Assembly: GCA_015680685.1 (NCBI GenBank)
Contig: MNCI01023302.1
Span: 903,188-967,187 of the forward strand
DNA from: Gnetum montanum
Taxonomy: Eukaryota > Streptophyta > Gnetopsida > Gnetales > Gnetaceae
Length of the DNA stretch: 64,000 nucleotides
Direction of reading: 5' to 3'
Under the pieces are notes generated by a model. The model saw only the letters and a list, made by a program, of their open reading frames with translations, was not told where the DNA came from and did no database searches. Both the position numbers and the translations under genes were made by a program. Shown here piece after piece: positions 38,893 to 52,159 of the stretch (position 1 is the first letter of the stretch; every line of letters begins with the position of its first letter).

Positions 38893-40747
38893 CAAATATT
38901 GCAAATGGATGATAGGAAGCCTTGGATGCCTACCTTTATGGCACTAGAAGCAAACATATGAAACAACATCAATGTATGTAGATTGATGAGCAACTTTTGC
39001 CCCTCACCTCCTCTCTATTCTTATGATTATTCTATCTTGGAATTGTTTTGATCTTTGGGATTCAACACAAACATGTTATCTCAAATCTATAATTCAAACC
39101 AACAATGTGAACAATATCTTGTTGTAAGAAACAAAGTTCAATAGTTTTTCTTGGCATCTTTGGCTTGAGTGATGTAGGTTAGAATTATTCTTCTAAGATT
39201 TAAGTAGGAGCATGGCATGTCTTTGGTAGAGTCAATTTCCTTGTCAATGTGTGTTTGCTTCTCCTTAGGTGCTTAACATTATGGAAAAGAATCAGTTTTA
39301 TTAACATTTATGATTCCATTGTTTATAGTCATAGGCTTTAATGATTGAAATATGATCTGTTATTTGAGGGAATGATCCTTCTGGTTTTTTAACAACTTCA
39401 TAGACCATTGTTGAGTTCCATCTCCCATTTTCTTGCTTTACTTAAAAGTGTTAGTGGGGCAATGATGGTTGGGTATCATCTAGGCTCAATCATTTTTTAC
39501 TACCACATGCAATTTGGGTTTCTAACCATTTTATTGGTAAGGCCCTTGGTTATTTTTTGATCATTACCCTATTCTATGTCAATGGGACCAATACTAATTT
39601 TCTAGATCCTCTTTTGATTTTGAGAATGTTTGGCTTTGGAATGAAAGGGCAAAAGAGGAACTAAATAGGATTTGACAAGAGCACTCTAGTGATATTGGTT
39701 ATAGGACTGTGTCCCAAATATAATAATATATTGGATCCTTTTGTAAAAGGTTATGGAAGTAGACATGGTTTGCAACCATTCACAAAGCTATCCAAATAGT
39801 GGACTTCATGTAGCATCAAGCCAAATGCTTGCCTGAGTGGGATCAAATTTTGATTGTTGTAGAAAAGAAAGTAAGGTGTTTGACCTATGATGAGAAGGTC
39901 TATTAGAAACAAAGATCCAAAGAAAAATGAATTTTTTTGGGAGATTAGAATACTTCTTATTTTCACATGGTGGCAAATAAGATGTAGAGCAAACAAACTT
40001 TGATCTCTTTTTTTCCAAGTATCTAGTTTGATCTAGACATTGTAAAATTTTTTTGGGACCTCTTTTGAGTAGATCATAACATGAATCCTTACCTTTTGGA
40101 GGACCTCATCCCACAAAAGATTGGACAAGAAGACAATGCTTTCCTTTAGAGGACGTTATCAAGGTTTGAAATTCAATAGGTTGTGGTAGATTTCCTAGTA
40201 AAAAATTGCTTGTGTTTGATGGTTGGAATTTGAATTTCTTATTTTGGGATATTATCAATTTGGACATGCAGGCCATTCTCATGTCAAGTTTCACTTTTGA
40301 TACTTTTCCAAAAGCTTGGAACACTACTCACATTGTTCTCCTTTCCAATAAGGATATCATTACTTTTCTAGTAGACTGTAGATTGGTTAGCTTATGCAAT
40401 TATATATATAAGCTTCTCTCCAAAATTTTGGTATCATGCCTAATGTCCATGCTCCCAGATTTGATGGAAGAAGACCAAGATATCCTTGAAAGATTGATTT
40501 CTAATAGTGTTATTGTTGCCCATGAATCTATTCATTAAGCCCACATCTATAAGGGAGAAATCTAGTTTTTCAAGTTAGACCTGAACCTAGCAAAGTTGTA
40601 TGATAAGGTAGATTGGATAGCCCTTTTCTTTACTCTAAAGAAACTTGGATTCGTTAGTTCATTCTATAACTTTATTCTATTCATCTTGTAAACTATCTGG
40701 TACTATGATTTCATTTAGAATTAACTATCCTTATAATTTTACCTAGG
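38893..40747 (+). pseudogene. LINE L-B middle piece: endonuclease end and reverse transcriptase
   Basis: Frameshifted plus-strand coding. About 39890-39990 has VYxKQRSKEK and NTSYFHMVANK, the segment joining endonuclease and reverse transcriptase in plant LINEs. Then TFPKAWNTTHIVLLSNKD (about 40300), KLLSKILVSCLMSMLPDL and ERLISNSVIVAHESIH (about 40400-40540), and LAKLYDKVDW (about 40590). It stops at 40747, where Gypsy A begins. Confidence 0.82.
40743..40747. repeat. Target-site duplication of Gypsy A, left copy
   Basis: CTAGG, immediately before the LTR start TGATGAGCAG; the partner is at 59960-59964. Confidence 0.8.
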
Positions 40748-41636
40748 TGATGAGCAGTAGGTATTTCCTATGTCCAACCATATGAATCACTAGCATTTAT
40801 GCATAATCTAGTTGAATTCCATGACCTATGTTTTACCTAAGTGACTAATATCATTAGATAGTGAAATATGTAATTGTTAGTCATTGTCTTCCCAATCAAC
40901 ACTTGTGTTAATCTATGTATATGGTTGAGTGTGGTTGAGGTATAAGATATTTATTTTTATACTTTTTATTATTTTCTTTGCTTATTAAAATGATTAAGTA
41001 AATAAATAATTCATATTTAAATGAACTAATTAAGTAACTACTTAATTAACTAACTATCCTAACATGAAGTATTTGCTCCTACTTTCTATACATATCCTAA
41101 ACATATACTAATGTTGTTAGGTTACCAAGCATCTAATATTAGGCATATCAAGTATCCACTATTGGGATTACCAAGTATTAATATATTTTTCTTAAAATGT
41201 TCATACTCATGTTACTTACAAATGATAATATTAATTTCTTAATAATAAGAGAGTAAATTGCATATAATATAAATTAATGGAAAGTAAAGTTATGCTAATC
41301 CAAGTGTTGCAATTGATAAAAGAAATCTCGATTTTATTTTTGATCATGCAAATGTGTCTAGGTACTTGTGCACTCAAATAAATTATTGTACAATCACTTC
41401 AATTCATGCTAGGGGCACTTAGAGGAAAAATACTTTAACTTCTATGGGAAAAAATTGCAAAAGTTTAGCTAAGGAAACGATAAAAAAAGATGTCATAAAT
41501 GTGATGCATGTGCACATTTATAGAGGTAATGATTACATCAGGGTTGACGCACCTACATCAATGCATCCTAAGATGTGTTGGCGGGGTTCTATCAACGAGC
41601 ATGCATCAATGCAATCACCTTATTAACATTTTAGCA
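40748..41636 (-). repeat. 3' LTR of Gypsy A (889 bp)
   Basis: Collinear with 59125-59959 (for example ATCATTAGATxGTxxAAT, 'GTCTTCCCAATCAAC', 'GTGGTTGAGGTATAA'). No primer site on its left, and a Gypsy 3' internal end on its right (AACTCGTCCTTGAG in plus), so it is the 3' LTR. Confidence 0.85.
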
Positions 41637-41899
41637 TAACCCCATGACTAATTGAAAACTCGTCCTTGAGTAAACAAAAATGGGATTAAGTTTTTTACAA
41701 AATTTGAGGAAATATGGAACTTTATTGATTGACTAACTAATTGAATTACTTTGAGTGCCATATTGTATGAATTACAAGAAATGGTGCATATTACAACAAA
41801 ATTTTGGATAATTAGAAAAAAAATAGCAAGAGCCTGTTAAATGCATGGAAGTGGAATGAAGTCTTCACATAGTGCTTAAAGGTGGAGGCTCCTATAGCT

Positions 41900-43470
41900 T
41901 TGAGGATCCTTCATCACATTCCAATGCAATTGGAGGTTAAGGTTGTCCTATAGCTATTACTGCTGTTGTTTGAAATTTGAAGTCATCTAGGAGTGCTTTC
42001 ATTTTCTCCTCTTTTCTCCATGGGTTGTAGATGGTCTAGGTTGCTTCACCTAGATTAGCTGGTGCTGGGATATATCATGGGCATGGCAATGAAGGAAACA
42101 TTTTGTTCATGTTGATAAACTAGGCTATGAATGTTTTACATTCAACATTGAATATTCTAACAAGGTTCTACAGCTTCTAGTAGTTACTCATACTCCTCGT
42201 TAGGTTCTCAGCAATAGATCATTGATTTGTGAATTTACTTTTAAGAATTTCAAGCTCCATGTTGGCTATATCTAGCTTTTGTTTTGTGTCCTTATAAAGC
42301 TTGAACTCTATCTCATAGAGGAGATAGGAGCTAACAACCTACTTCTCTAACTTTTTCCTTGGCCTCCCTATCATCAGCATTGCTAGGTTTGCATAGTAAA
42401 GATTGGCAACTTCAATGTATTCCATCATCTGCTCAATCTAAAACTTCTTCAGCTAGATTTCTGCTTGGTTGTATATGTTCAATCTATCAAAAATGGGATA
42501 CCACACATTACCTCTTTACTAAAGTTGCTAGTCTCGTTTAACCTCACCTTGAAGAACTTGATTTCTTTCTTGTTAACCTTTTTAAGCATTCCAACCTAGT
42601 CCCTACAATGATTTTTCACTCTTTCAAATGTTATGGCTTCATTCTTCTACATGGTAATCTCTATTGGATTCTTTTAGAAAAGGATACAAACTTCCTTCAT
42701 CAAGAGATTTCTATTTTCTATAGCTAATCTTCTCAAATACAAGTTCACCTTGGCAAGTTGCACTTATTGTGGTAGATATATTCAAACATTTGATCCTTTT
42801 ACTCCTCAGCATTCTACAAGTGATGGTTATCATGGGTAAGGGCCAAGTTCTCGTTACAAACTTGTGATAAGTCATAGTCATTATTGTTTGCCATTGTTTC
42901 AAACACTGACTTGTCAAAGATCACCATTTCCTTAGCATTCTCTACTTCCAAGTACTTCTGTTGAAGTTGTTAAAGAGTTTCATCTCTTATTAGTTTAGGC
43001 CAGAGAATGGTAGGATCAAACAATTGAGCTCATAATTCTACAACCTTGGTGCATCAATTGGTAGTGGTGACCTCCTAGAGTTACTTATTGGTAATTAACA
43101 ATTTGTCCCTTGGCTTTAGGAGTTGCAACTAGGTTGCTGATATATCTTTTGAGCAATCAAATATCTTTGGAAGTAGTTACTCAGCTTCAACTAGTTGTTC
43201 CAATACTTCTTCATGTTGGGAAGCATTCATTTTTCTACTCCTTGCTCCTACTGATGCATGGATACCTACCATGACAACAATGTATGATATAGATGCAGTA
43301 GGAGCATTGAAGGCTTCCACAACTCTCTTTGGCATCACCTCTACCATTATTTCTTGGACCTTGTGTGGCATGACTAGGACCATTGCCACTTCTCCTTCCT
43401 CTAGCATGATAGAGAAGGCTATTGCATTTTCCAAAATTTTGGAAAATGCTTGTCTCGGGATGGTCACAGT
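41900..43470 (-). pseudogene. Additional ORF at the 3' end of Gypsy A
   Basis: Minus-strand decayed coding. The best part (43177-43467) reads MTIPRQAFSKILENAIAFS, MLEEGE and AFNAPTASIS. The same string of motifs (LPKIF.NVATF, LEEGE, LNAP) occurs on the plus strand at 63425-63560 in element E. Further left are polar, coiled-coil-like stretches with many stops. A sense ORF after pol is known from Athila- and Tat-type elements; its function is unknown. Confidence 0.6.
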
Positions 43471-43799
43471 GAATTTTCTAGTGCGTGGATTGGGTTAGAT
43501 GGGTGTTTGGTTTCTTTATGTAGAAATAACAACGTTGTCTCACTATCCAACTAGTCAATGCTCATTACAAACATACATTCCACCAAACTTAGTGATGCTA
43601 CTTCTATGAATGACTACATGCTTCCAACCCTTGTGTGCAGTACCTACAATTATAGATCTCTAACTATACTCATGTGATCATTATACATGCCACATGTGAC
43701 ATATAGATCCATGATTATGTTGCCTACATTATGTAGATTTATACACTAATATGTGTGAATATCGTTGACATTGCATTGGAAAATGTGTGTATGTTGTCT

Positions 43800-44060
43800 G
43801 AATTACACAGATTTACATGCATGCCACTTGTATACCTTTGTGCACTATCAAATTCTTTCGCATGTTGTCACATGCCTTTATATGTTACTACATGTCTAAC
43901 TTCATACATTGCTTTTGCATATTATTGTTATGTGTAAGCCTTCACATGTTGTGTGACTATCTTTGTGCATTGTTATATGCTTTTCTAAATGCCTTAGTGC
44001 ATTGTTGCTACATACCTTTGTGCATTGTTTGTTGCATGTCTTCCCACACTACTACAATGC
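43800..44060. repeat. Degenerate repeat with TTTGTGCATTGTT motif
   Basis: Irregular recurrences of CTTTGTGCATTGTT, GCATGTTGT and CATGTCTT. Inside Gypsy A, no coding potential recognised. Confidence 0.45.
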
Positions 44061-44429
44061 ACAATTCCTCATAACAAATATGGTGTTGTCTCTCAACTAA
44101 CAATCATTTGCTTAATGATGCACGTAGACAAAGACTTCATTTTATACATTTTGTCTCTTCACACAGTCCAAGCTTCAACTACAACTTACACACTCTAATC
44201 TAATGTTAGTCTTCAAGATGCAAATGCATAGAACTAATGCAAGAGAAACAAACAAGAAGCATATGTGAGTAAAATACAATAGAGACATTTCAAAAGAAAT
44301 ACATTTAACAAATTCATGTAGTGCATCATACATAGAGAGATGAAGCACCTTTTTTTAGGTTGTTTTAAGATTAAGGAATTTTGGTAGCTACAAAAAAGAC
44401 TCACCCACTAAAACTACCAAACTTAGTTA

Positions 44430-47400
44430 TGTTGGTTTTAGCATGTACTTGGACTCATCATGCCTAACATTTAATAATTATCCTTCTTGTGGTTTTAAGC
44501 TTAGGAGAACACATGAGCATCATTTTCTAAAGTTTTAAGTGATTAAAGGGCATATTACCATAGAAATCATGTAAATTAGAAAACAAAGCAAAGTAAATTT
44601 GTCTCTTTCATTGAAGTCAAAAGGTCATAAGTCAAGTAGGATTTTTATTTAATTTTTAATTGAAAAGACTGCTGGGCAAATGTATTAGTATAATGGCCCC
44701 AATCTCACATATCCATTCATTTTCCAAGTGTCTTTGTCCATCATAGCCAAGCTTTGCCCCATCAAATACCTATATATTCTTAAACAAACCATGTTGTATG
44801 TGTAGAAAATTCATCAATTGAAGATTCAATTCAGAGTTTCAGCAATATGTCAACAATTCATCATTCACCATTATTTATTGATATTCATCAACACTCACCT
44901 ATTTATCATTCAACATTCCAACAATTTTCATCATTCATCATCAAATCATCATATTCACTACTATGTACCAATTCATCAATCTAAGAAGTTGAATAATCAC
45001 ATTCAAGGCTACTCTTGTGTAATGAATTTCAACATCAAATCAAGTCCAAATTTTTCAAGAAGGTAGATTGTTGAAAGATCTTTGTATTAAGTATTTACTC
45101 ACTTTAGAACCCTCTCAAATCCCAGAAATATTCATCTCGCAAATCACGAATTTCTATCCTAGACACTAAACAATTTTATTCAATAGCCCTTTTTTATTAG
45201 CAATATTTGAATCATCAAACAAATTTTAATTAATTTGAAATTTTTCAGACTCATATATTGCAAAACAAGCTTTTCAACAAGCTTAAGATCAGTCTGAAAC
45301 TCATTTTAATCACAAAGATATCAATAACAAATTCAGAAAAAATTATATTTTTCATAGTTGGGTCATCAACATCATTTGATTGATTGAGCTACCCAAAAAC
45401 TTGCAAAATAAAAAATTTCTTGAAACTTATGTTAAAATATCAATAAGTTATGGACATCATATAGGTAAACATTTTGCACATAAATAAATTTAGCAATTAT
45501 ATGGCATACAAAACGTAATGTGAAAAGCCTTTTCCAACTAGAGGTAAAATTAGAGGCAATAATATTTGAAGTAGAAAATGTCATTTAGTCTATGATATAT
45601 CAATTTGCAACTTATCAACAAATGAGTACAAAGTGAACTTGAATAGCATATCTCATGAAAATACTATTGCAATTTTTCAAGGAGTTTTTATATTCCTAGA
45701 AGACCCAAAGGTGTATGGATAGTATATTCAAATTACAAGTTCTTAAGTCCCTTTCTTATTGTGAGTGCACTTTGTTCCAATTCTACATATAGTTTAGTTC
45801 TAATTTGTGGGTTTATCTATGGTTTTATAATTATGATGGACTTGAGTGGTGTTAACCATGCACTTGTGATTCATGTGCTTTGGGACTAACTTGTAAATTT
45901 ATCTATGATCTAATAATGGTGGTGGATTTGAGTGTTGTTGATGTGCTCATGTTTAAGATTTATATGATTTGCTACTGAGTTAGGGGTCTATCTATGATTT
46001 GATGGATTTAAGTGTTGTTGATGTGCAAGTATTGATGAGTTTAAGTATTGTTGATGGGTTTAGTTGCTATTAATGTGCTTTTGTTGATGGATTTAACTAT
46101 TTTTGATGTGCTTGATGATATGTATGATTTGATATTGAATTGTTGATCTATCTATAATTGTATAATTGTAATGGACTTGAGGATTGTTAATATGTTGATG
46201 ACTTGTATGTTGAATAATACCTCTAGTATGCATTGGTTGAATGATGTATTGGTTTGTTGAGATTAAATCTAAGTTATGTTGATGAGTACTACTATGGATG
46301 CATGAACTAAGTATGTAATGAATATTGATTTAGTATCTATTAATAGAATTAAATAGAGGAATGTTAAGCAAAAATGGTGCTAGAATGTTGTACTGTTTGT
46401 GAAACTACTACTACAATTTGATTATTCATTTATTGTATGACCTATATGGATCAAAATGATTTTCTAAACTAGTTAGAATGTGCCTTTGTAAACTTTGTAT
46501 GTGTATATAGCAATGTGGGTATCTCATGTACATGCTTATTGTATGTTCATATAAGTTTGACATCCATTATCTTTGGCTATCCTTGTAAAAATGCCAAGTA
46601 TTGAGCATTCATATTTAGAAAGATAAGAAAAGGTGATAGCAAGTATGATCTATTGCTATTTATAGTTTTGTAATAAAAATAAAGAGAGGAATGTGACCTA
46701 TGAATCAAGGATAATTCCATTACTTTCTTCAATGGTCTTCTAGATAAATAAAATTAATTATATCAAAAATAAAATCCCCTCTTTCAATAGTTGTAGAAAT
46801 GTCACATGATGACCTTTCAATGCAAATAAGAAAATGCATCAATAGTTGTAACACTAAGTGCTTGAAGAAGAAGATATTTCCTTGGTTTGATATTTTAATT
46901 TTATGCTATCCTCTTGCTCATGGAACTCTCATCTATTGTACAATATGGTTTTATTTTTATAATATAATTCAAGTGGGTAAGGGCTAGGGTATGTTTTCTT
47001 AGTTAAAAGAGGGAGAAAGAGAGACCAGAAGTGTATATTTTATCACCTTAGAAGGAATTGAACCAAAGTCCTCTTAGTTGGAAGGGTTAGATATTGTTTT
47101 TAATTTCTTTATGATGGCTTTTGGGAAGCCTAAAACCTAATTATGGATCTATTTTTGAAAAAATGTAGCTACCAATTAAAAAAATGTAATTGACAAAGAA
47201 AGTCAATTATCATAAAGAAACAAAAATCAAAACTAAACCTAAAAGAATAAAAGGGCTATATGAAAGAAGGAAAGAGAGGAGAAGAGAAAATGAGCAGCAA
47301 CAATAACAATACTAAGAGCACATCTTCAACTATATACAGGTAAACTAAAATAAATAAAAATATCAATAATATCGTAGAAAGAAAAAGATTACATGGGTAC

Positions 47401-48670
47401 TACAATGAAGAAGAAGAAGTAGCACTTGATGGTTAAGAAAAAGAGTTCATTCAAAGAGACTTTGAAGACTAAACAAGGTGTATACATATTTCCTCCCTTG
47501 TTTCACTTTTGGCTAAAATATGATTTTATTTTCAAAATTCTTTCACTGTTTTGAATGCTTATTGAATCTAATTTTTATTCTAAGATTTTAAACTATTGAA
47601 TCTTTGTTTTTATGGATCTTTCTACCCATCCTCGTACTCTCAAGCCTAAATGACTTAGATAAAAAAAAATTTAGATGAACTTGGAAACACCTATAAAGAT
47701 TTAGGGTAATTTAGTAGAAAGATTTGCCAACAAGGGCTAAGGATCCCTAATATGAGGATTAGTACCACTAGCAAAAAGCGATAGCATCCAAGGCCTATCT
47801 TGATTTTGGAAATCTTGAAATAAATTTTTGAGTATTGGCAATTTTTGTGATTTCCCAAGTTTGATCTTGAATTTCATTTCATGGAATTGGTCTTGCATTC
47901 TTTTTATGATTTACCAAACTATGAAATTCTTGACCCTATGCTAATCTAGATATCATTCTAGAGTTTATTGAGAAGAGGGGCTAATAAAAAAAATGTAATT
48001 TAAGTGTTTTTTTTCTAAAAATAAATTTTTATGATATTATTTTGCTAAAATATTGGCTATAGATTCTTGGAAATCAAATACATATGATCTGCTAATTTTC
48101 CCATGTCTTTTCTATTAAAATGGAACAACTATTGTGTTGCACAAAATGCTTGCGAAGAATAGTTCCATTTTCCTTATGAATAAATGCGTAGGAAATTATT
48201 TATTAGTAATGATTAAACATTTCTTTAGCTTGGTATGGTAGTAAAGGAATTTTATAGCCTTTCTTTAACTTGGTATGGTAGTAAATGAAGTTTGTATATT
48301 TCCCTTTATGTATTGAAGCTAGAAATAGAAGTGTGGTTGCATTTCTAATTTCAAGATAGCTTGATTAAATGTTAGTGGTTTGGTCTCTATTATTTCCAAT
48401 TAGAAGAGTTAAGTTGAGATGATTTTGTAATGTGATTTTTGTTGGATAAAAAATAGAAAATATCATTATGCCATTGAATAGATTTGATGTTACTAATTTA
48501 TATGCTTGCTATGGCTAACTGTTTGGGTGAATAGATTTGTTGATGAAAAGCATCAAATATATTTTATGGTTTGAAGAAATTATAATCTTATTTGTAAGTT
48601 AGAAGATGTAGATTTGCACTTCGTATTAGAGCACTCTTGTATAGATTTTTATGGTTTTTATTCCTTTTTA
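44430..48670 (+). repeat. Repeat copy c2, LTR-like (4.2 kb), inverted partner of c1
   Basis: Starts TGTTGGTTTTAGCATGTACT and is collinear with the minus strand of 20801-25418. It lacks the MITE (empty site near 47000, reading GTTAAAAGAGGG) and about 120 bp near 45765. The end near 48621-48633 reads CGTATTAGAGCAC, a decayed version of the TGTATCAGAGCA in c1. Inserted inside Gypsy A. Beyond about 48670 the two copies have nothing in common. Confidence 0.75.
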
Positions 48671-49268
48671 TTGATTGACCAAGGAGGGATGATACATTCC
48701 AAGAGAAGTCATACACCACATGAAGGAAGACAAGAAGAGAACCCAAAAAATTCCCTTCAGGTCACACCCTTACCATTCCCACTTGGTCATTCCCTCTTTC
48801 TTCAAAGTACAATGATCATTGATTAATTTTAGTTTCATGAAAGAAGAACCAAACTCTTTCCATGAAAAAGACCTCTTATTCAAAGAACTAGAGGGATGGA
48901 TGAGGTGGTCTCACTAATTTACACAATTAATTACCCAATCATCTTGATAGCATAGAACAAAAACCCAACACATGGCGTTGACTTCTGCATCATGACTTGG
49001 CAATATTATTAACAGAAACATAAAAGACATTCATAAACATAAAGAAAATGACTTTGGAAAAGAAAAAATTATAAAGAAAAGAAAAGAAAAATATTAAGAA
49101 ATGGAAAACATATGAAGAATTAAAAAATTTTGGAAGAAATAGGAAAATGATAAAAAATTGTAAAACAAAAAAAGTGAAAAATACTTATTAGTTCTTGAAC
49201 CAAGATGGAGTATCTCCCCCATGACTAATCTAATGATCACACATTTGGGATATGGACCACACAATCCC
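48671..49268. other. Unassigned sequence between c2 and Gypsy B
   Basis: A-rich, no coding region recognised. It may be 3' sequence of B or internal sequence of c2's element. Confidence 0.4.
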
Positions 49269-50771
49269 CTAGTTATACATCACTCGTTTCCCATCTATCA
49301 CCGTGATTGATTTAATTAATCCTATGGTAGTGCATCTAACATTGGTGATAGTCTTGTTTGGATCAATTGGGGATGTATCTTCATCTAGACTTAAAGGTGT
49401 TTTCATTTTGGGGGATCTAGATGTGTTTGCTTTTTCTTCTTGATTTTCTATTTTAATTCTCAAGTATTCATGTTTAATATCCTTTTCCAATGTATAATCA
49501 GAGTGTAAGATATATGCATCTAAGTCCTCTATTTGGTCTATTTTCTTATGTCTAGAACTAATAAGTAGATCAGTTGCCTTCATGCATCTTTGAAACAATT
49601 TTATATTCTCTTTTTTAAGCCACTGGGTGTCCTCTGGTTTAGTGGCTACTACGTAGATTGGTTTTGGCTCACATACTTTCTCCTAAACTTTGTTGTTGGT
49701 TGTGTTAATCTTTTGAATATTTTGCCCACAAATGCACCCTTTACTATTAGTAGTGATGCATGGATTCTTCTATCTCTCCATAGCGATAGGTTCATCATTT
49801 CTATCAAGTATTGGAGAAACGATGGATGTTGGCCTTTACGTATGATTGGAGGACATTGGTTGTGAAAGGAAGGGTGTTGTACTTGATTGGCATTGTGCTA
49901 GTTTGGATAAGTTAGTAGGTCCACGATTGTTGTGCTTATGCATGGGAATTTTCCTAGAGAAAGGATGTTTTTGAGATTGTGGTAGAGATCTATTGGCATT
50001 ATCATTTCTGTGTATGTTCATAGCACAAGTGGCATTCTCTCGTTGATGTCATGATGCTGAACCTTTCTATGTTGCTAGTGGTGACATATGATGGAGGGAA
50101 GTATGAGAATATTGAGGATATGATGAAGGATGAGTGGTGTGAGGTGGTGATCTCATAAAAGATGTTGCAAGATGATGATATTCATGAGAGTGGTAGTAGT
50201 GATTCAAGGTAGAGGAAGTGGAACTAGTTGGGGAAACAAGTATACCGGTTCAGCTAGTAGTAAGGGTAGTGCTAATTTGATGATGGCCTCCCCCATGATT
50301 GTGGGTTTTGCCACTGCATTGGATGATAGTGTTGAGGCTAGTAAGAAGTGCCACTAGGATGGTACGGTTAGTTGTAGGACTATCTATAATTACCTTGTGA
50401 GAAAGGTAATTTCCTAAGCATTTGCTTTTGTATGAACTTGGAATTCAATGTAAAAGCCTAATACTCATGTAGATGTAACATGACTAGGCAATAGCCCTTC
50501 AGATGATCATATATGTAGATGTCACAACCATCATCTTCTATGGTGGTTGAGTTTATAGCCATTTTCCCTTTTTGTTAATCAGTGTTCTTACTTGTCTCTT
50601 GGTTCCTTTTCTCCTTTTGTTGTGATCACTTGATTTGTTTTGTGTTACTCTCCCATCTACAATTTCTATGCAAGTTATAGCTTTTTGATTTATCCATTCT
50701 AACATCTTCTCTAGCTTTGCTTCAAGCTCATCAATAGAATTTTGTATTAGTAAGGTTTGTTGTAAAATCAC
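49269..50771 (-). pseudogene. Gypsy B region downstream of gag (decayed)
   Basis: Two open stretches: 50553-50771 (LIQNSIDELEAKLEKMLEW, coiled-coil-like) and 49269-49598 (polar; contains DAYILHSDYTLEKDIKHEY). The DNA between them resembles 56600-57100 of element A, so it is the gag-to-pol joint region. No catalytic motif was seen. Confidence 0.5.
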
Positions 50772-50785
50772 CTCATTGAGAGCTG

Positions 50786-50975
50786 CCTCTTTTACCTTAT
50801 CATAGAGATTAAACCTCTTCTTTTCAAGAGTTGGGTCCCAGTGATATTTCCCAACATGCTTGATTAGCCTTTTACCTTATCATAGAGATTAAACCTCTTT
50901 TACCTTATCATAGAGATTCTCTCATTTACATAGCTCTCCTTATTCTTTTGCCACATGCTTGATTAGCCTTTGGAT
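50786..50975. repeat. Local duplications in Gypsy B
   Basis: TTTTACCTTATCATAGAGATT occurs three times (about 50788, 50871 and 50897) and ATGCTTGATTAGCCTTT twice (about 50856 and 50946). This indicates recent local slippage or unequal exchange. Confidence 0.75.
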
Positions 50976-50999
50976 CTGATGGGCTCTTAGTTCATATAA

Positions 51000-52034
51000 T
51001 TAACCTTGAGCATACATCCCAAGGATCTTTCTTGTTTGACTATAAAGCTCATCTATGATGTGGAAAAGTTGCTCTTCTTGAGAGAAACCATGGCCTAGGA
51101 ATCTATTTAGTAGAGAATAATATCTATCTAGGACCATATCTAAGGGTTCATATTGTTCTTGTTTCCATCCTTGGATTTGTTTCCTTAGGTTGGACACCCT
51201 TGCATAGGTTTGATATTTCTCATTGAAGAGTTCCAGCATTGTAAACCATTGATTGATTGAATTTGGTTTCAATGAACTATAGCACACTTTGCCTTTGTTT
51301 ATTAGTATCCTAGGAAAAAACTTAAGCTTTTTCCACCCACGTTCATTATTTTGTAAGATGCAGGCATCATTGAAGGCTTGCAAATGATGTTGTGGATTAG
51401 AATCATAGCCTCCCGCAAATTTAGGGATGTTATTCATATCAAGCCTTTTGATGTAACTTTCCTTACTATGCCTATGGGGTATTTTAACTGCCTTTGTGAT
51501 TTGCATCATGCTCTTAGTAGTCAATATGGGTTCATCATCATTAGACATGTCGTGGTGAAAATTTCTATCTCTATTTGTCTAATTGTGATGATTTTGTCTA
51601 TGCTCATTTTGATGTCTTTAATTTTGTTCTTGGTTTCAATTTCTATTTTTATTTCGACCCAATAGTAGAGCTTTATCTCTATACCTACATTCATCTTTGT
51701 CAGAACTAGACACTGAAGAGGAAGAGGAAGATGAGAAACTAAGAGAGTTGCCATGGCTTCTATAGTGTTCCCCACAGTCCCTTGATTTATCTTTTCTAAG
51801 TTTTGAGTAGGTCTTAGGCTTTGAGGCCTCCCTTGGTCCAATACTTACTTCATCTCCTCTAGGATTTTCTACCTTAGTTGAATGTAGTCCTTGAGTGTAG
51901 TCAAGATGGTCATGAACATATGAAACCCCTACATAAGGTTGGTCACTCCAATTTTGTTCAATATATATCTCATTAGTTCTCCAATGAATGTTCTCTCCAT
52001 ATGATGCATTATCGCTTCCTTGTGAAAGAGACAT
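51000..52034 (-). pseudogene. Gypsy B gag
   Basis: Start ATG at about 52034 (MSLSQGSDNASYGENI). The N-terminal part is open to 51636 and Ser-rich. After a few stops, the core 51000-51548 (182 residues) is open: LDMNNIPKFAGGYDSNPQHH, NEKYQTYARVSNLRKQIQGW, LGHGFSQEEQLFHIIDELY. This is the best-preserved Gag core in the window. Confidence 0.82.
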
Positions 52035-52159
52035 TTTTGTTAGTTAATGATATGTGTTACTTAATATTTTCTAAAAGATAAATCGTTAATGCATTTACAA
52101 TAATTGTGTATGATATAACTAATCTAGATAACTAGAATCATCCCTAGAAATGATGCCAA

